A stretch of 64,000 nucleotides of DNA from Cylicocyclus nassatus (Eukaryota; Nematoda; Chromadorea; Rhabditida; Strongylidae). The DNA lies in assembly GCA_958299035.1 (NCBI GenBank), contig CATQJL010000223.1, positions 9,475,753 to 9,539,752 of the forward strand, read 5' to 3'. The notes under the pieces are model-generated. The model saw only the letters and a list, made by a program, of their open reading frames with translations. It was not told the origin of the DNA and searched no databases. This document shows, piece after piece, positions 1 to 11,582 of this stretch; within the stretch, counting starts at the first letter, position 1, and each line of letters begins with the position of its first letter. The position numbers were made by a program, and so were the translations under genes.

Positions 1-87
1 TGCAATAGGCGATCTAAATGATAGACTGCAAAATTCACTGCGTACTTTAGATGAGGATAAACACACCTTGGTAAACTGCGGCTCGTG

Positions 88-295
88 CACAGGGGCTTTC
101 AATCCGAGTGTCACGGTCGACGTGGTTCACCCCCTCGAGAGCCGCGTCGCATGGGTCTCTCACGTGGCACAAGGCCGCATCCGCTAAGGCTTTCACGTTA
201 CCGGGTGCGGTCGTGTACTACGCGAGAGACCCATGCGACGCGGCTCTCGAGGGGGTGAACCACGTCGACCGTGACACTCAGATTGAAAACCCGTG
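88..295. mobile_element. Fold-back MITE-like element
   Basis: The two ends are inverted copies of each other. The left side runs through TTTCAATCCGAGTGTCACGG and the right side is its reverse complement with a few mismatches. Pairing continues inward through GTCGACGTGGTTCACCCCC and a GC-rich stretch to a loop near 165-215. It has no credible coding capacity; the open frames here are by-products of the palindrome. Class unknown; flanking duplications are not clear. Confidence 0.75.
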
Positions 296-1357
296 TATAA
301 CAGATGCGCGAAACGCCGCAAGCATTGTCGCAAGCATACGCATGAGCTCCGTGCCCAACCAATCAATAACTCGTGATAAAGTGTAAATTGAACATACCAA
401 AGAATAAAACGATCAGGGAACTGACTGTTCGCGGGAAACGTGCAAACGCCTGAAGATGGCTCAACATTTGCATTGATGGAATGCAAAGCGGCATCTGAAG
501 ACAATCAAAAAATCAAAACTCCCGAGACCTCGAAAAAAGAAGTAGAGCTGTGACTTACTAGTATTCACTACGAATGTCCGCACTGGTTTTGGCGCAAAAC
601 TCTCGGTGAAAACAACCTCTGTATCGTATGGGATCCATACCAGTAAACACAGATATCTTGAGTTGGTTTGGTTACGTCCAAACATAGTGTATACTAAACT
701 GAAGTCAAAATCAACAACAACAACAGAAAGAGTAGAAGTGCTAAAGCTGAAGGTAGAAAAGCTGCATTACGAAAATTTTGAAAGCAATGCTGCACAATGC
801 AATGCATGCTCTTCACAGTTCATTACCTCTGCCCTGAAAACAAAATATGGTATGTAAAAAACAGTCATATTGATAATTCGCGGAAAACCGCATGATAATC
901 CCACACAGGCACGCGAGATGCGAACCACGCAAACGGCAAAGTGATTCATCGGTGGAGATAGCAATAAACGGATTATTTAGACGATACTTTCATCACAACA
1001 ACACCAGATAGTTGCGCAACTAACCTCATTGTTTCGAAAATCCAGATTTAATCACAAAAACCACTCCATCAATAGTCTACGATGTCTCAGCAAGTCGGAA
1101 AGAGCCAAACACTGAAGGTGATTGAGTGCAACCGTACGAAAATTTCAAACATAAACCTGAAAACGAGGAACTTACAGCAACATAAACGCCAACGCGACGA
1201 AGAGCAACGCGGAAAAGAAAAAAACGGTAAAGAAACGCGCAAAAACAACAAAATCAAAGAAACGGCGACTAAAATATGGACAAAGAGCGTAAACAGAGGA
1301 CTCATTACCGTGGAGTTAGACGTTTGCTTGCTACGCGCCAAATCGATACGCAGCCTG
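296..1357. other. AT-rich gene-poor stretch
   Basis: I see no gene here. The longest open frames (60-190 aa) have low-complexity, lysine/asparagine-rich composition or run into the 23-bp tandem repeat. No RNA gene or clear element ends were found. Confidence 0.4.
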
Positions 1358-1518
1358 CTCCGGATACCTCCCATTTTCTGCTCCGGATACCTCCCATTTT
1401 CTGCTCCGGATACCTCCCATTTTCTGCTCCGGATACCTCCCATTTTCTGCTCCGGATACCTCCCATTTTCTGCTCCGGAGGCCTCCCATTTCTGCTCCGG
1501 ACCCCTCCCATTTTCTCC
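1358..1518. repeat. 23-bp tandem minisatellite
   Basis: About seven head-to-tail copies of CTCCGGATACCTCCCATTTT plus CTG. The first five are identical and the last two are degenerate (CTCCGGAGGCC..., CTCCGGACCCC...). It lies just past the integrase end of the BEL/Pao remnant, where the 3' LTR should be. The repeat opens several frames at once, which explains the overlapping long ORFs on both strands. Confidence 0.9.
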
Positions 1519-1694
1519 GGCGCGGCTCTTCCAAATTTGGTGGACTCGCGCCGGGCAAATTTCTCCGGCGCGGAGTCCGCCAAATCTGGCAGAGTCGCGC
1601 CGGAGAAATGGCGGACCTTTGCAGCAGGGCCGGAGAAGCCTCCCACTTGCCTGCCAGTGATGTCACCGCGATGGACCGCCCATTTGCCCCTCTC
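1519..1694. repeat. GC-rich imperfect repeats with CTCCGGCGCGG core
   Basis: The words CTCCGGCGCGG, GGCGCGACTCTGGCAG and GCGCCGGAGAAATGGCGG recur in both orientations, interleaved with AAATTTGG/CCAAATCTGG. They form a patchy inverted structure between the 23-bp minisatellite and the integrase ORF. This could be a degenerate fold-back element inserted at the end of the retroelement. Confidence 0.45.
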
Positions 1695-2711
1695 TCATTG
1701 GTCAACTGGGTCTGGCGCGACTCTGGCAGTTTCGGACTGTCCGGCGGAGGGGTCCCGTCGATTGTCTGAGATGTTCCATCTTTCCCAAAACTTGTCAGCA
1801 ATTTCTTCAGAGTTTTGGAGAGCTTCGCTGGCTTGTTGAGCTGTTTGTATAAGCTCCGGATCATAGTTTAGATCCGCAGTATCGCCTTCAACTTGCGGTC
1901 TTTTGAGATCGAGCTTCAGATTGGTTTGCAGAAAGTCTAGGGGACGTATTGGAATCTCGGAAACGTCCGAAGAATCTAGTTTGGTGAGCGGCCTGGTGTT
2001 GATTATGGCTTCGATTCTCGCTAGCGTCGTGCAAAACTCTGATAAGTCGAGTTTGCGTCTACCTATAGCTTTTCGAAAGGCTTTTTTCACGGTGCCAATC
2101 AAGCGTTCCCAGGCTCCTCCCATCCACGGAGCTCCCGGTGGATTAAAAATCCACTTTACACCACAGGTTGCGCTGTAGCTCATGACTGAGGATCCTGTAA
2201 CTGGATCTTTTTCGAACATTGTGTCCAGTATATATTGTCCGACTCTGAAATTGGTGCCACAGTCTGTGCGTATAAGGCTAGGTATGCCTCTTCGGGAAAT
2301 GAATCTGATGAAACTGTTGAGAAAGGCACCAGCTGTCATATTTTCTACAACTTCTAAGTGCACTGCTCTCACTGTGAGGCATGTATACAGGCAAACATAT
2401 ACTTTCTCTTGGGATTTCAAAGTGATTGGTCCCATAAAATCGCATCCAACTTTATCGAAGGGCTTCGTTATAATTACTCTGTCTTCTGGAAGTGACGGCA
2501 TGTTTGGAGCGCCGAAAGGCAATCCCTGCCAACGCTTACACGTCACACACCCTTTGAGAAACCTGCTGAATGCTCCTGAAGGTTTTGGAATCCAGAAACG
2601 CTGTCTTGCAATTGACAGCGTGTGTTCTTTCCCACAATGAGCATTCTTTTCATGGATGTTTTGCAGAATCAGTCTTGCAAGATCGGATTTTGGGTCAACG
2701 TATATGGGCAA
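1695..2711 (-). pseudogene. BEL/Pao retroelement integrase (3' part of pol)
   Basis: A 338-aa minus-strand frame. It begins with an HHCC-type zinc-binding region (IHEKNAHCGKEHTL, then a CVTCKRWQG cysteine pair). The integrase core follows, with D in CDFMGP, D in RTDCGTNF and E in PWMGGAWERLIG, so a D-D-E triad is visible. The final segment (TRPLT, then a Pro/Asp-rich tail) matches the BEL/Pao integrase C-terminus. The frame itself is intact, but the upstream pol is broken, so this is scored as part of a dead copy. The last about 20 residues (RVAPDPVDQ) come from GC-rich repeat DNA that is not part of the element. Confidence 0.9.
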
Positions 2712-2876
2712 CTTTGTGTCGTAGGGTAGCAGCGCGTTTTGGAGTCGCGATTCGTGACGTACTATGCTTTTTCATCCATGATAATCTTTTTATGTGGAAA
2801 CCGCTTCTGCAATTTGTGTAGTTCTACGTTTTCATGGTAGTTTGCAAGTATGAACTGCTCACTAAGCTGCAATTCT

Positions 2877-3524
2877 TCAGCTGTTATCTGTTATCTCTGT
2901 TTCTTCACTGAAACTTGTCACATTCCTTAACTGTATTTGAAGACCGCCTTTTTCCCGTATCTTTCTCACCCAGCTTTTGATGGATTTGCAGACTCTAGCT
3001 ATCGTTCTGGTGAGTTTATCTATACGGGAAAATTGTGTAAAGTCAGCGAGTACCTTGTTGTTATCTTGGTTTATGGCATCATTTTCCACAATGTTTGCCA
3101 TCTGCACCTCCATTGGTGCTTCTTCAACGTTACTTTCCAGAATTTCAGATATGTCCCTTAGTTGTTTGTGTGGGCCTGGACCATTCAACCATTGTGGACC
3201 GTTAATCCAATCGATGTCATGAATTTGTCTCGAAGATACGTCACGAGTACCTGCGTCTGCTGGATTATAAGCCGTAGAGACGTGGTGAAACTTGACAGTT
3301 ATATCGCTCAATTCCAGTTCGTTTTTCAGCTTTAGTATGCGTTCTCGCTGGTTTCGCACGAAGACTGGAAGTTTACGATTTGACTTTATCCAGCAAAGTG
3401 TGATTTCGCTGTCACCAACTACATGAAGTTCTCGTATTTTCTCAGTGATCGACCTAATTATATTTTTTGCGAGTCGCATAGCCATTAGCATGGCTAGCAT
3501 TTCCAGTCTTGGTATAGTCTGCAT
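2877..3524 (-). pseudogene. BEL/Pao RNase H and linker region
   Basis: A 215-aa frame starting TIPRLEMLAMLMAMRLAKN, the usual BEL/Pao RNase H opening. It includes VVGDSEITLCWI (catalytic Asp) and NPADAGTRDVS (C-terminal Asp). The IDWINGPQWLNGP motif that follows links RNase H to integrase in this superfamily. It is separated from the integrase frame by frame changes near 2720-2880, so pol is not continuous. Confidence 0.88.
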
Positions 3525-3856
3525 TGTCTTTTTTAATGTAAGACGAGTCTTTCCGCTAACAAGTGATGTGATATTACCAGTTTCGATATGTTGCAGGAAA
3601 CCGCAGGACGCGAGAGCGATGATACTAGCGTCTGCGAAGACCCAGAGGTCATAGCTAATTAAGTTGGATGCGCTTTGGCATCGTCCTATGAGCGAGGTAC
3701 CCCTACTTCTGTATTATCGATTTCTTTGCAGGCTGTATTCCATTTTTTCGTTAATTCACTCGGTATGTTCTCATTCCAGTCGGTACCTGCTTCATATATC
3801 TCTCTCATTAGTGATTTCAACTTCACTGTTAATGGCGCGACTATGCCAATTGGATT

Positions 3857-4692
3857 TTAAATGGAGTTTAATTGACTCACAATGTCTCTCTTTGCTAGAT
3901 TTTCTTTAACTGGAAAAGTCACTTTGATACTGAACGTATCTGTATCCGTGTTATATGGGACACCTAAAAATCTGATGTTCCCACCAGTTATTTTGTCAGT
4001 TTCTGGTATCTTTTTGTTAACAAATTCTGAGTTTGAGACGAATTCCCGCACATTCATACCAATTTCGGCGAAGAGCGCCTTTCCTTGAGTGTATTTCAAT
4101 AATGCTTCACTCGGAGTATTGGCATGTAGGAGAATATTATCCACATAGATATTTTTTATGATTTCACAAGGAATTTGTGAAGTTTTTGAGTTCAGATAGG
4201 CTACTAGTGCCATATTGAGTATACTTGGTGAAGCTGTGACTCCAAAAGGAAGACGATTGAATCGAAATTCCACTATGTTGTTTTTTGTAGGTGGCAAATT
4301 TGGGTTTTTTAGCCATAAAAAACGGCATAAGTCTTTATGTGTTTCTTGCAATCTAATTTCCGTAAAAGCTGCCTCAATATCGCAAAGCAGAATTATTGCT
4401 CATTCTACTTGCCACGAGAATATCGTGTAATTTGTTTACAAACGATTCACCTTTGTGTATGACATCATTCAGGGAAGACATCTCTTTTGTTTTGAAGAGG
4501 CATCAAAAAAGACGCGTAGAGGTTTCGCCTTATGCTCGCGCCATACGCCTGAGTGAGGCATATAGTACACGCCTGCTGCGTTAGCAATATCATGAGTAAC
4601 TTCTTCGATAATGTTTTGTTCTTCGTATTCGCGGATTTTGCAATACCAATCTTTCTGCTTTGTGTTTTGAGTATGATGAGCTTGCAGCGCAA
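3857..4692 (-). pseudogene. BEL/Pao reverse transcriptase, frameshifted
   Basis: RT is split over two frames. The upstream piece (4692-4465) carries the region before and at motif 1 and loses frame around 4400-4470. The downstream piece (4351-3857) holds motif B-like FRFNRLPFGVTASPSILN and motif C as YVDNILL. Motif C therefore has YVDN instead of the usual YVDD, a change of a catalytic aspartate. The order protease-RT-RNase H-integrase along the minus strand fits BEL/Pao. Confidence 0.88.
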
Positions 4693-4734
4693 TTAGTCTC
4701 CTGTAAGCTACTGAATAGTTGTCTGTAAGCTCGC

Positions 4735-5412
4735 TTACATTGTTTTTGAGCGGGAAAGGAGCTGTAATAAATTCATCTTGGAAGGATATTTCCTTTGAGT
4801 AGCTTTCAAGTAGTTGAAAACTTCATCGTTTCGCGCATACTCGTCTTTTGAAATGCCGAGCCCTTCAAGTTCGAATAACTTGGTCAACAGTTCACTCTCC
4901 GATTCTATTATCGCTGTCATCCCATATGTAACGCTTGCGTTCTCATTTTGTCCGTCCATTGTACCACGTCCGTAGAGTGTGGGTCCAAAGATTGTCTTTG
5001 CCAATCGTAGACTCAATGGCGTCAGCATACTTTCTGAATTCTCGAACACGAAACTGTAGTATAGGTCAAGCCCCACCAAAACATCTGGATTTTGCATTTC
5101 GCCTCGTAGTTTTGTGTTTGCTATGCAAATCTCCTTCTTCTGAAGGAACTCCTTGTCAACTTCATTGAGTTTTACCGAAGGAAAACCCTTTGAAATCACC
5201 GGCTTCGTCTGTAACAAAGCTTCCATGTCCTTTCCGTACGCGGAGCCAACTTTGATTGACACTACCGTACTCTTAAACATTTCTGTGTGTCCGCCAAGAC
5301 CAGACATTACGCATGTTTCTGTGCGTAATTTAGGTAGACCCAATCGTTGGGCCAGTTCTTCTCGAATTACCGTTTTCTGTGCTCCCGTGTCAAAAAAGAA
5401 AAGTATTTTCAA
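4735..5412 (-). pseudogene. BEL/Pao aspartic protease (DUF1758-like)
   Basis: A 225-aa minus frame with the retroviral-type aspartic protease active site FFDTGAQKTVI near its start, followed by LGLPKLRT and VLVGLDLYYSF (the flap-distal G-L-D segment). This matches the DUF1758 peptidase of BEL/Pao pol proteins. It continues toward RT but is not in one frame with it. Confidence 0.88.
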
Positions 5413-7056
5413 AACTTTCCGTGTTGTGGTTCCAAATCATTCCTTCAGCTGCCATAAGCACAATTTGCTCTTTGTACTGACTATCAGATCTTGTTTTTTC
5501 TATACCAAAGTTGGTCTGATTTGGTGGTCTGGTTCTCGTTGTTAATTTGTCTCGCGGACGTAGGTTGTATGGAGTATTGTTTTTCCAGTTACTGTTTGTG
5601 CGCTCTTCCGTTCTTTTGAACTGAGCCGAATTGTTTTTGCGAGCAGCGGATTGTGTATTTAATGTACCGCTTGAGCTCTGCTGTCTGCTTGTAAGGCATA
5701 GACTAATGTGATGTTGTCTGCCGCAAGAGGCACAGTTCGGCCGCTGACACTCCGAACTAAAGTGTGTACTGGAAAAACATTCCCAACATAACTGTTTTTC
5801 GATCGCTAGGTTACGTCGTGCTTGGATATATGTAATAGTTCTGCGGTTTGTTGCGTAGTGACCGCCTTTCTCGCAAAATGCGCACGACGGACCACTAATT
5901 GTAACCAGTGGGCTTTTTGTTTCCGTTGGGCCGTTGGTTCAACTCTTTTCTGATGTACTTTCATCCTCGACTGTACATATGCTATTGCCGAGATTTCTTT
6001 TTCTATGTTTTCCATTATTTCTTCGATAGTAACTTCTTCTCTTCCTTTGATCGCAATCAGGACATTTTTTACTATTTCATACGGAAACTTATCCAAAATC
6101 ATTTCCGTCCACATTGCATCATTTGTTTTGCGGACATCTTGTCCCGCCGAAACCATCTGGTTCACTAACATTTGAATTTTGTCAAAGACGTATGCGCAGC
6201 TTTCTGCGCTTTTTGTTGCTGGCGTCAGTATCGTCAACCTATGGACAATTCTTGCGCGATTTATAGGCTTGTTTCCATTCTTCTTTTTGAGTGCATCTAT
6301 CATCCAACCGTAATTCTGAGGTATTAGTTGGATGCCTTTGATTGCGCTATCTGAATTTCCTTTCAGACTGTCTTTTAGAAGGAGCAACTTTTCCACGGTG
6401 CTCAACGTAGTGCTTTTGTGTACCAGTGTTTCGTAAACAGCCCAAAATTCTGGAAAGTCTTCTTCGACTCCGAAGAATTTGGGTAACATCAGAGCTGGAG
6501 GCTTGATGTTGTTGCAGGTTCGTGATCCTTGCATTTTGTTTGCTTCTGTACTTTCATTACTGTCTTCTGATATCCATTCATTATCGGTTAATTCGTGTTC
6601 AATATTTTTGCTTGTTTGAGTGTTTGCAGTTGTGTTCAGTTCCGCAGGTATAAGTCCTAGCCTACGTCCCATTCTGTTTCGATGGCTCATCACCTCTGTC
6701 AGCCTTGTTTTCAGCATGTAAGTCATTTCAGTCGCAGTTCCCAGTATTCCATTGAAATTTGTTTCAATTTCGAGTTTTTCCAATGCATCAGAGAAGTCTT
6801 CCCTTTCTCCTGGTGCTTGTATTTTGTCATAATCTCGTTTAACCTGCGCGACTAGAGTTTTTAGTTCCTCTTTTGCGATGCTAATTTGCTGTATCGCTTC
6901 GTTTATTAAGTCTGCGGCTGCTTGACTCTCTTCGTATGCCTGCTCATCTGTTGCAGAGTATACTGGCTTTTTCGTATACTCTTTGAAGTTATTTGTTAAA
7001 CTTTTTAGCGTCTTGGCGCTGATAGTGAGCGGGTTTTTCAGTAAAACCAACTCCAT
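5413..7056 (-). pseudogene. BEL/Pao gag (DUF1759) with zinc-knuckle tail, one frameshift
   Basis: The 416-aa main frame (7056-5806) has a coiled-coil-like N-terminus and a DUF1759-like core (LPKFFGVEEDFPEFWAVYET, KLLLLKDSLKG). Around 5930 the frame shifts. In the alternative frame, cysteine-rich knuckles appear (CAFCEKGGHY; CWECFSSTHFSSEC; CASCGRQHHISLC), as expected between gag and protease. The stated ATG is 70 bp downstream of the LTR edge and primer-binding site, consistent with the true start. Confidence 0.88.
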
Positions 7057-7106
7057 CTTGATTCGACAAGATCAAGATTTGACTTGTTTTTTGGCGAGGG
7101 TTCTTC

Positions 7107-7125
7107 CCGGCCGATGCACCAAAAA
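7107..7125 (-). promoter_or_regulatory. Putative primer-binding site of the BEL/Pao element
   Basis: On the minus strand, directly after the proposed LTR end (...CAGCACA), comes TTTTTGGTGCATCGGCCGGG. A TGG within a few bases of the LTR edge is the usual mark of a tRNA 3'-end primer-binding site. The tRNA species was not identified. Confidence 0.55.
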
Positions 7126-7525
7126 TGTGCTGGGGTTCAGTGGATTTTTGTTTTATCGTGCTTCTGTCAGACACGGTTGGATTGATTCTTTATTGGCGAG
7201 CCGGGTTCTCCGGCAAACTTGTACAAACACTGCAAACAAAAAGGGGCGGCGCCCAGACTGTAAGTATTCGGAAGCTGCCAGCTGGCAGCTTCCTTTGTTA
7301 GATGCTATCGCAAGCAGGGCAAAAACACTGTTTTGCGAACTAGGTTCGCGGAATCGTAAAAAACTTCAGTATAAGACATCGAACAACAATTACGATAGCG
7401 TCGGCTACGACATGCTAATTATGGACATGATACGAATATCATGCTATCACTATTATCAGATTACCCAACTACGACCCCCTCCCTTTTTGACTCCTCAATA
7501 CAACCCCCAGGTGTGGCGTGCCACA
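7126..7525 (-). repeat. Single 5' LTR of the BEL/Pao element
   Basis: The block begins TGTGCTGGGG and ends GTGCCACA on the plus strand (TG...CA boundaries in either orientation) and is followed on the minus strand by the primer-binding site and gag. It is about 400 bp. I find no second copy downstream of integrase, so the retroelement is 3'-truncated in this window. Boundaries are inferred from TG/CA and the PBS, not from an LTR pair. Confidence 0.6.
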
Positions 7526-7635
7526 CCCGACGCTTGACCCTGGTTTTCCTCCAGTTCCGCGGCCGATTATGCGTTCTGAAGCTTGGACTGTCGAATTTCT
7601 GACTCGAAAGGTTTGCAGCTGTTGTTCTATCCATC

Positions 7636-8020
7636 TATAGTCTAGTAGATTTCCCGCTTAATATAGTGTGCTTGCAATAAAAGTGAAATGCGGTAAAATT
7701 TGCGCGTGAACAAGTAGCCACGCCAGTAATGCCGGCCTTTTGCGCGCCCAATTGGTCGGCGTAGCAGGCACAGATATTTGTTCACGCGCAAATTTTACCG
7801 CATTTCACCTACAGTGCAAGCACACTATACTACCCTAAAATCCGCACAATAAGTCCGGACTTATCTGCAGGACTCTTGGCGGCGCGAGGGCGACTTTCGT
7901 TGTCAAGAAAGGGGACTCAACTGTTAGTTCCTTGCGGACTTATCTGATAGGGCGGACTTATCTGATAGGGCGGACTTATCGTAAGGATTTTAGGGTAAGC
8001 GGAAAATCTACTCGACTATA
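7636..8020. mobile_element. Fold-back element with a second element inserted in its right arm
   Basis: Outer ends TATAGTCTAGTAGATTTCCC and (reverse complement) TATAGTCGAGTAGATTTTCC pair. Pairing continues inward through CCGCTTA, ATAGTGTGCTTGCA and GTGAAATGCGGTAAAATTTG. The right arm is interrupted at 7831-7996 by another inverted-repeat element. Removing that insert restores arm-to-arm pairing, which gives the order of the two insertions. Confidence 0.8.
7831..7996. mobile_element. Short TIR element nested in the preceding one
   Basis: Ends TACCCTAAAATCC and GGATTTTAGGGTA are perfect inverted repeats. The interior has three copies of CGGACTTATC spaced about 20 bp near the right end and one inverted partner near the left (AATAAGTCCGG). 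Insertion at TA is suggested by the flanks (CTATAC / AGCGG). This could be a Tc1/mariner-type MITE; the class is not proven. Confidence 0.75.
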
Positions 8021-9427
8021 AATGGTTGTACATATCTAGGTTGTCGTCCTCTCATGCCAAACACGTACTTAAATCTACACATGGCTGCGCAGAGCGCGCC
8101 CCATGACCCAGTACAAATTTAGCCGGCGCGCAGGGAATTGGCGCTGGGGTGCGCTATAGTATGGGGCTTGCGTTTGCATCACGCTCACTACTTCATTCTT
8201 GATAGATTGCTTTACTATTCTACTTGCGCCGGTGTTTTCATCGCGCTCACTACTCTATACTTGATAGAATGCTTTACTTTTCTAATTGCGTCGGTGTTTT
8301 CATCACCACTACTCTTTCTTGATAGAATGCTTTACTATTCTACTTGCGTCGTGTTTTCAACACGCTCACTACTGTATAGTTGATAGAATGCTGTACACTT
8401 CTATTGCGTCTGCAGCTATTGTCCTCTGTGCCAACTGTTTGTAAACAATTTTATTTATTTATTTATTTATTTGTTTATTTATGTTTTACACTCAAGGTGT
8501 GCCAATATGAAAAAAGCAAGCAAACAAAAGCAAACACTAACAAGCAACTCATACCAATTCAGAGGGGACAAGGAGCAGTCCAAGGGAAGTGATTAAACGC
8601 AGTATGGGAACATCCCAAGCAATTCTGCCTTAGATTAGCCAGGGTGCTGCTAGCAATTAGGCTTGCAGATCAAATAGTGCTACAAACGTGAATTCCAATC
8701 TTGCTGCCTCTGAAAACTACCACTATAATTTTTGGGTGCCAAACGAGCCTACGGGCGGAAGCTAGCTGGCGAAAACCAATCAAAAAAGGTTTTCAGAGGT
8801 CAGCAAGATATCTCAAGCATATGAAGGTATGCTTGGCGATGGTAATCTCCGAACAGGGAATATACCCTTGTTTAGGAGAAAATGGGGATTACTAAAGTTC
8901 AATACTTGTGAGGCTGGGTGTTTGGAGGCTGCGATAAAGTTCTTAGGGAAATAATATGAGCTGACCATCTGCTAGTAAATGCAAAGTGTATGGTTAGTAA
9001 CAGTGCGGAAGTATTTCAAACAAGATGAACGATCCTTTTGAGCAGAAGCCGGTTCTTTAAGAGTAATAAATGACAAGCAACAGGAGGTAGAACGCGAACT
9101 CGCGAGACGCCGGAGTTGTAGAAGCCACATTGAACTGGAATCAGGAGGGACCATGTCTCACCAGAAAGGTAGAAAAGTAGAAAAGCGTAAGTGAACAAGC
9201 GATACCTAAAAATCATCCATTTTTATTTCACGTAGTACATTGAAATCTTCTAATTTTCTACGAAATATGTGAGACTTTTCACTACTGATTACTTCTGTAG
9301 GCAGTAAAGCGAGCCATCTAGTTGTACGACAAAAGAAAGAGTTAAAAACAGTTGAAAACAATTTTTTGCCAAGCTTACGATAGGAAAAATGAAACCCACC
9401 TGTGCGTTGGCTGCCAGGCTTGAAAAC

Positions 9428-10750
9428 TCAATATTTACTCGGTCTAATTTTGGTTTCTAGGTGCAGAATACGGAAGCACAAGACTAAGTCGCTGACTACT
9501 CTCCTATATTTCAAACTCTGAAGCTTCAATTTTTCAAGGCAAAAGCGATAGGGTGGTAATGACTGTGGATATCCTGCATTAGGAAAGCATCTGTAAAAGA
9601 CAATTCTTGTGAATGTTTTTTGTATTTTCTCAATCTTCTCAATGTGTTTATTCCAAAAAGGGCTCCGAATGGGAGATTCATATTCCAAATGAGGCAATAC
9701 ACAGCTTTTATACAGTCGCACAAATAATTCCGGGTCATTGCTATGAATATTTCTGAAAATCTTGAATAGGACAGCAGATGATTTTTTGATGATAGAATCA
9801 AAATGAGAAGTGAATTTCAGCGAACTATCTATCATGATACCCAGGTCTCTCACAAGAGTAGATGACTCAAGATTGACACCGTTGTAGCTGTACGTGCGAC
9901 AGGTAGAGTGACCCAAATGCAACACCGTTGTTTTAGAAATGTTTATAGGAATTTTCCAATCTTGTGACCAAATTGTCATTCGATGAATCGCTAAAGGAAG
10001 CCCTTAAAAAGCTTCCTCTTGCTGGCTATCATTATAACAAAAGTAAATTTTAATGTCATCCGCAAACATCTGAACTTTGACTTCGGGGTGCGTTTCCAAA
10101 AACATTGGTAATTCAGCAATATAGATCACAAAAAGCAAAGGTGAGAGTATACCTCGCTGAGGCACTCCACTGCAACAATGGAATCGATTTGAGTACCTAC
10201 TCCCTACACGTACTGTCATTCCTCTATTTTGGAGATACGATTCAAACCAAGACAGTAGGTTTCCTCTGATGCCATAATTCTCAAGTTTGAAAAGAAGATT
10301 TTGGTAATTCACCTTATCAAAAGCTTTGGAAAAGTCGAAGTAAATAATATCAACAAATTTGTTATGATTAAGAGCAGTCAACCAGTCAAAAACAGAATCC
10401 AGGAGCAAGGTAGTAGTGGAGCAAGATGGTAAGAAACCATGCTGTTCGGGAGGAAAAACATGGTTCCTATCAAACCAATCAAAGATCTTGTCTCTGACAA
10501 GCTTCTCAAGAATTTTCTCGGCTGTGGGCATGATGCTAATGGGCCGGAAGTTTGCTAGAGTACACATATTTTCTCTTTTGGGAATAGCCCTAATGAGAGC
10601 TTCTTTCCATATTTTTGGAACTGCAGAATTGAAGAGAGAAGCGTTAAAAATGTACGCGAGAGGGTAACAAAGCGAAGGAGCACATTTTCTGTAAAGATTC
10701 TGTGGTATGCCATCGTAAGTGGCAGAAGTAGATGATTTAAGCTTTTTCAA
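9428..10750 (-). pseudogene. LINE reverse transcriptase (ORF2 C-terminal half)
   Basis: The first frame (10750-10004, 248 aa) shows an ordered RT: TYDGIPQNLY, ANFRPISIMPTAEKILEKLV (motif 1/2), FPPEQHGFLP, DFSKAFDKV (motif A), GVPQRGILSPLLFVIYIAEL (motif B) and FADDIKIY (motif C, catalytic DD intact). After a frameshift near 9990 the thumb and C-terminal region continues (9979-9428) with HLGHSTCRTYSYNG, LGIMIDSSLKF and SLKYRRVVSDLVL, a typical CR1/Jockey-group tail. The N-terminal side was cut by the PLE insertion at 10754. Confidence 0.92.
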
Positions 10751-10844
10751 AATATTTTAGTATAGTGTTATCTCTGAGCTTCATGCTGGATTCTGGTGTA
10801 AGTATTGAGGAGAGAGAGCTCTTGATCAGTAGTTTATTGGCAAT

Positions 10845-10879
10845 GGCAACGTTTCGATTTTTAAAATCGTCTTCAGGCC
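10845..10879 (-). ncRNA. Hammerhead-ribozyme-like motif in PLE tail
   Basis: On the minus strand: GGC, CTGAAGA, a self-complementary arm CGATTTTAAAAATCG, then AAACGTT, GCC. The outer GGC/GCC can close stem I and the arm forms stem II. ACGT would give only a minimal stem III, as in hammerheads reported for Penelope-like elements. The 10.1-11.1 pair and G12 are not canonical in this reading, so activity is uncertain. Confidence 0.5.
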
Positions 10880-11050
10880 TTGAATTACAATATATAAATA
10901 ACATATGAGAATGAAATACAAACGGCGCATGTCCTTCATCTTCTTCTTAGATGGGAGGTAGAGAGGGGTAGGGTTGTTGCGGGATAGTTACAGCAGCAGT
11001 GGCCTCCTTCTTTGGTAAGTCAGTAAAGAATGAACTCCAGTCGCTTGCAT

Positions 11051-11580
11051 TCAAGTAATTAGCATCAAAACATCTTTCATTTCTTCTTTACTGTTTATTT
11101 GCGGGCTATGCTTACATATTTCGTAGGCCTCCCTAATTTTCCTTTCTAAGGTATTTTCCAAGTTCCGATGTAGAACAGTCACTCTCAAAGGCGGTGTTTT
11201 CTGCATGGCATGTTTGAGCGTCCGATGCCTTGAAAAACTTTCTCTTGGATAGGAGGCAGGATTGAGTAACGCTCTCCTGTGCTCATCTAATCTCAACTTC
11301 AAAGGCCTTCCGCTCTCTCCTATATACTTTTCGCCGCATCCTTCGCATTTGATCATATAGACTGTTCCTCGTAGAGAACAGATTTTCTGTTCTTCACAGT
11401 ATTGGCATCCATCGCATTTTCTTTCATAAATTCGTGTATTCGTGAGTATCTCCTTCAGAGTAGAAGGTGGTGAAAATGCGAGCCTTATAGGAAGTCCCGA
11501 CCCCTTGACGATTTTGTTCAGCTTCCAAGCGGATTAGCGGACTCCTACATAGGGCAGTGTTAGTGTGATTCCGTCCGGAG
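11051..11580 (-). pseudogene. PLE GIY-YIG endonuclease domain
   Basis: The clear frame (11356-11051, 101 aa) begins MIKCEGCGEKYIGESGRPLK, i.e. the Y-I-G motif with the following Arg-containing helix and LDEHRRALL. Upstream in the same reading direction are the usual PLE connector (FSPPSTLKEILTNTRIYE), a CDGCQYC zinc-finger-like pair and SLRGTVY (the GIY half, written TVY here). One in-frame stop lies near 11530. The RT part is missing because of 5' truncation. Confidence 0.88.
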
Positions 11581-11582
11581 CT

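Noticed and set aside
1358..1518. CRISPR-like array
   Set aside because: Repeats are contiguous, without unique spacers, in eukaryotic DNA.
1087..1864. Five overlapping frames of 110-190 aa
   Set aside because: Caused by the 23-bp minisatellite and GC-rich repeats; no domain.
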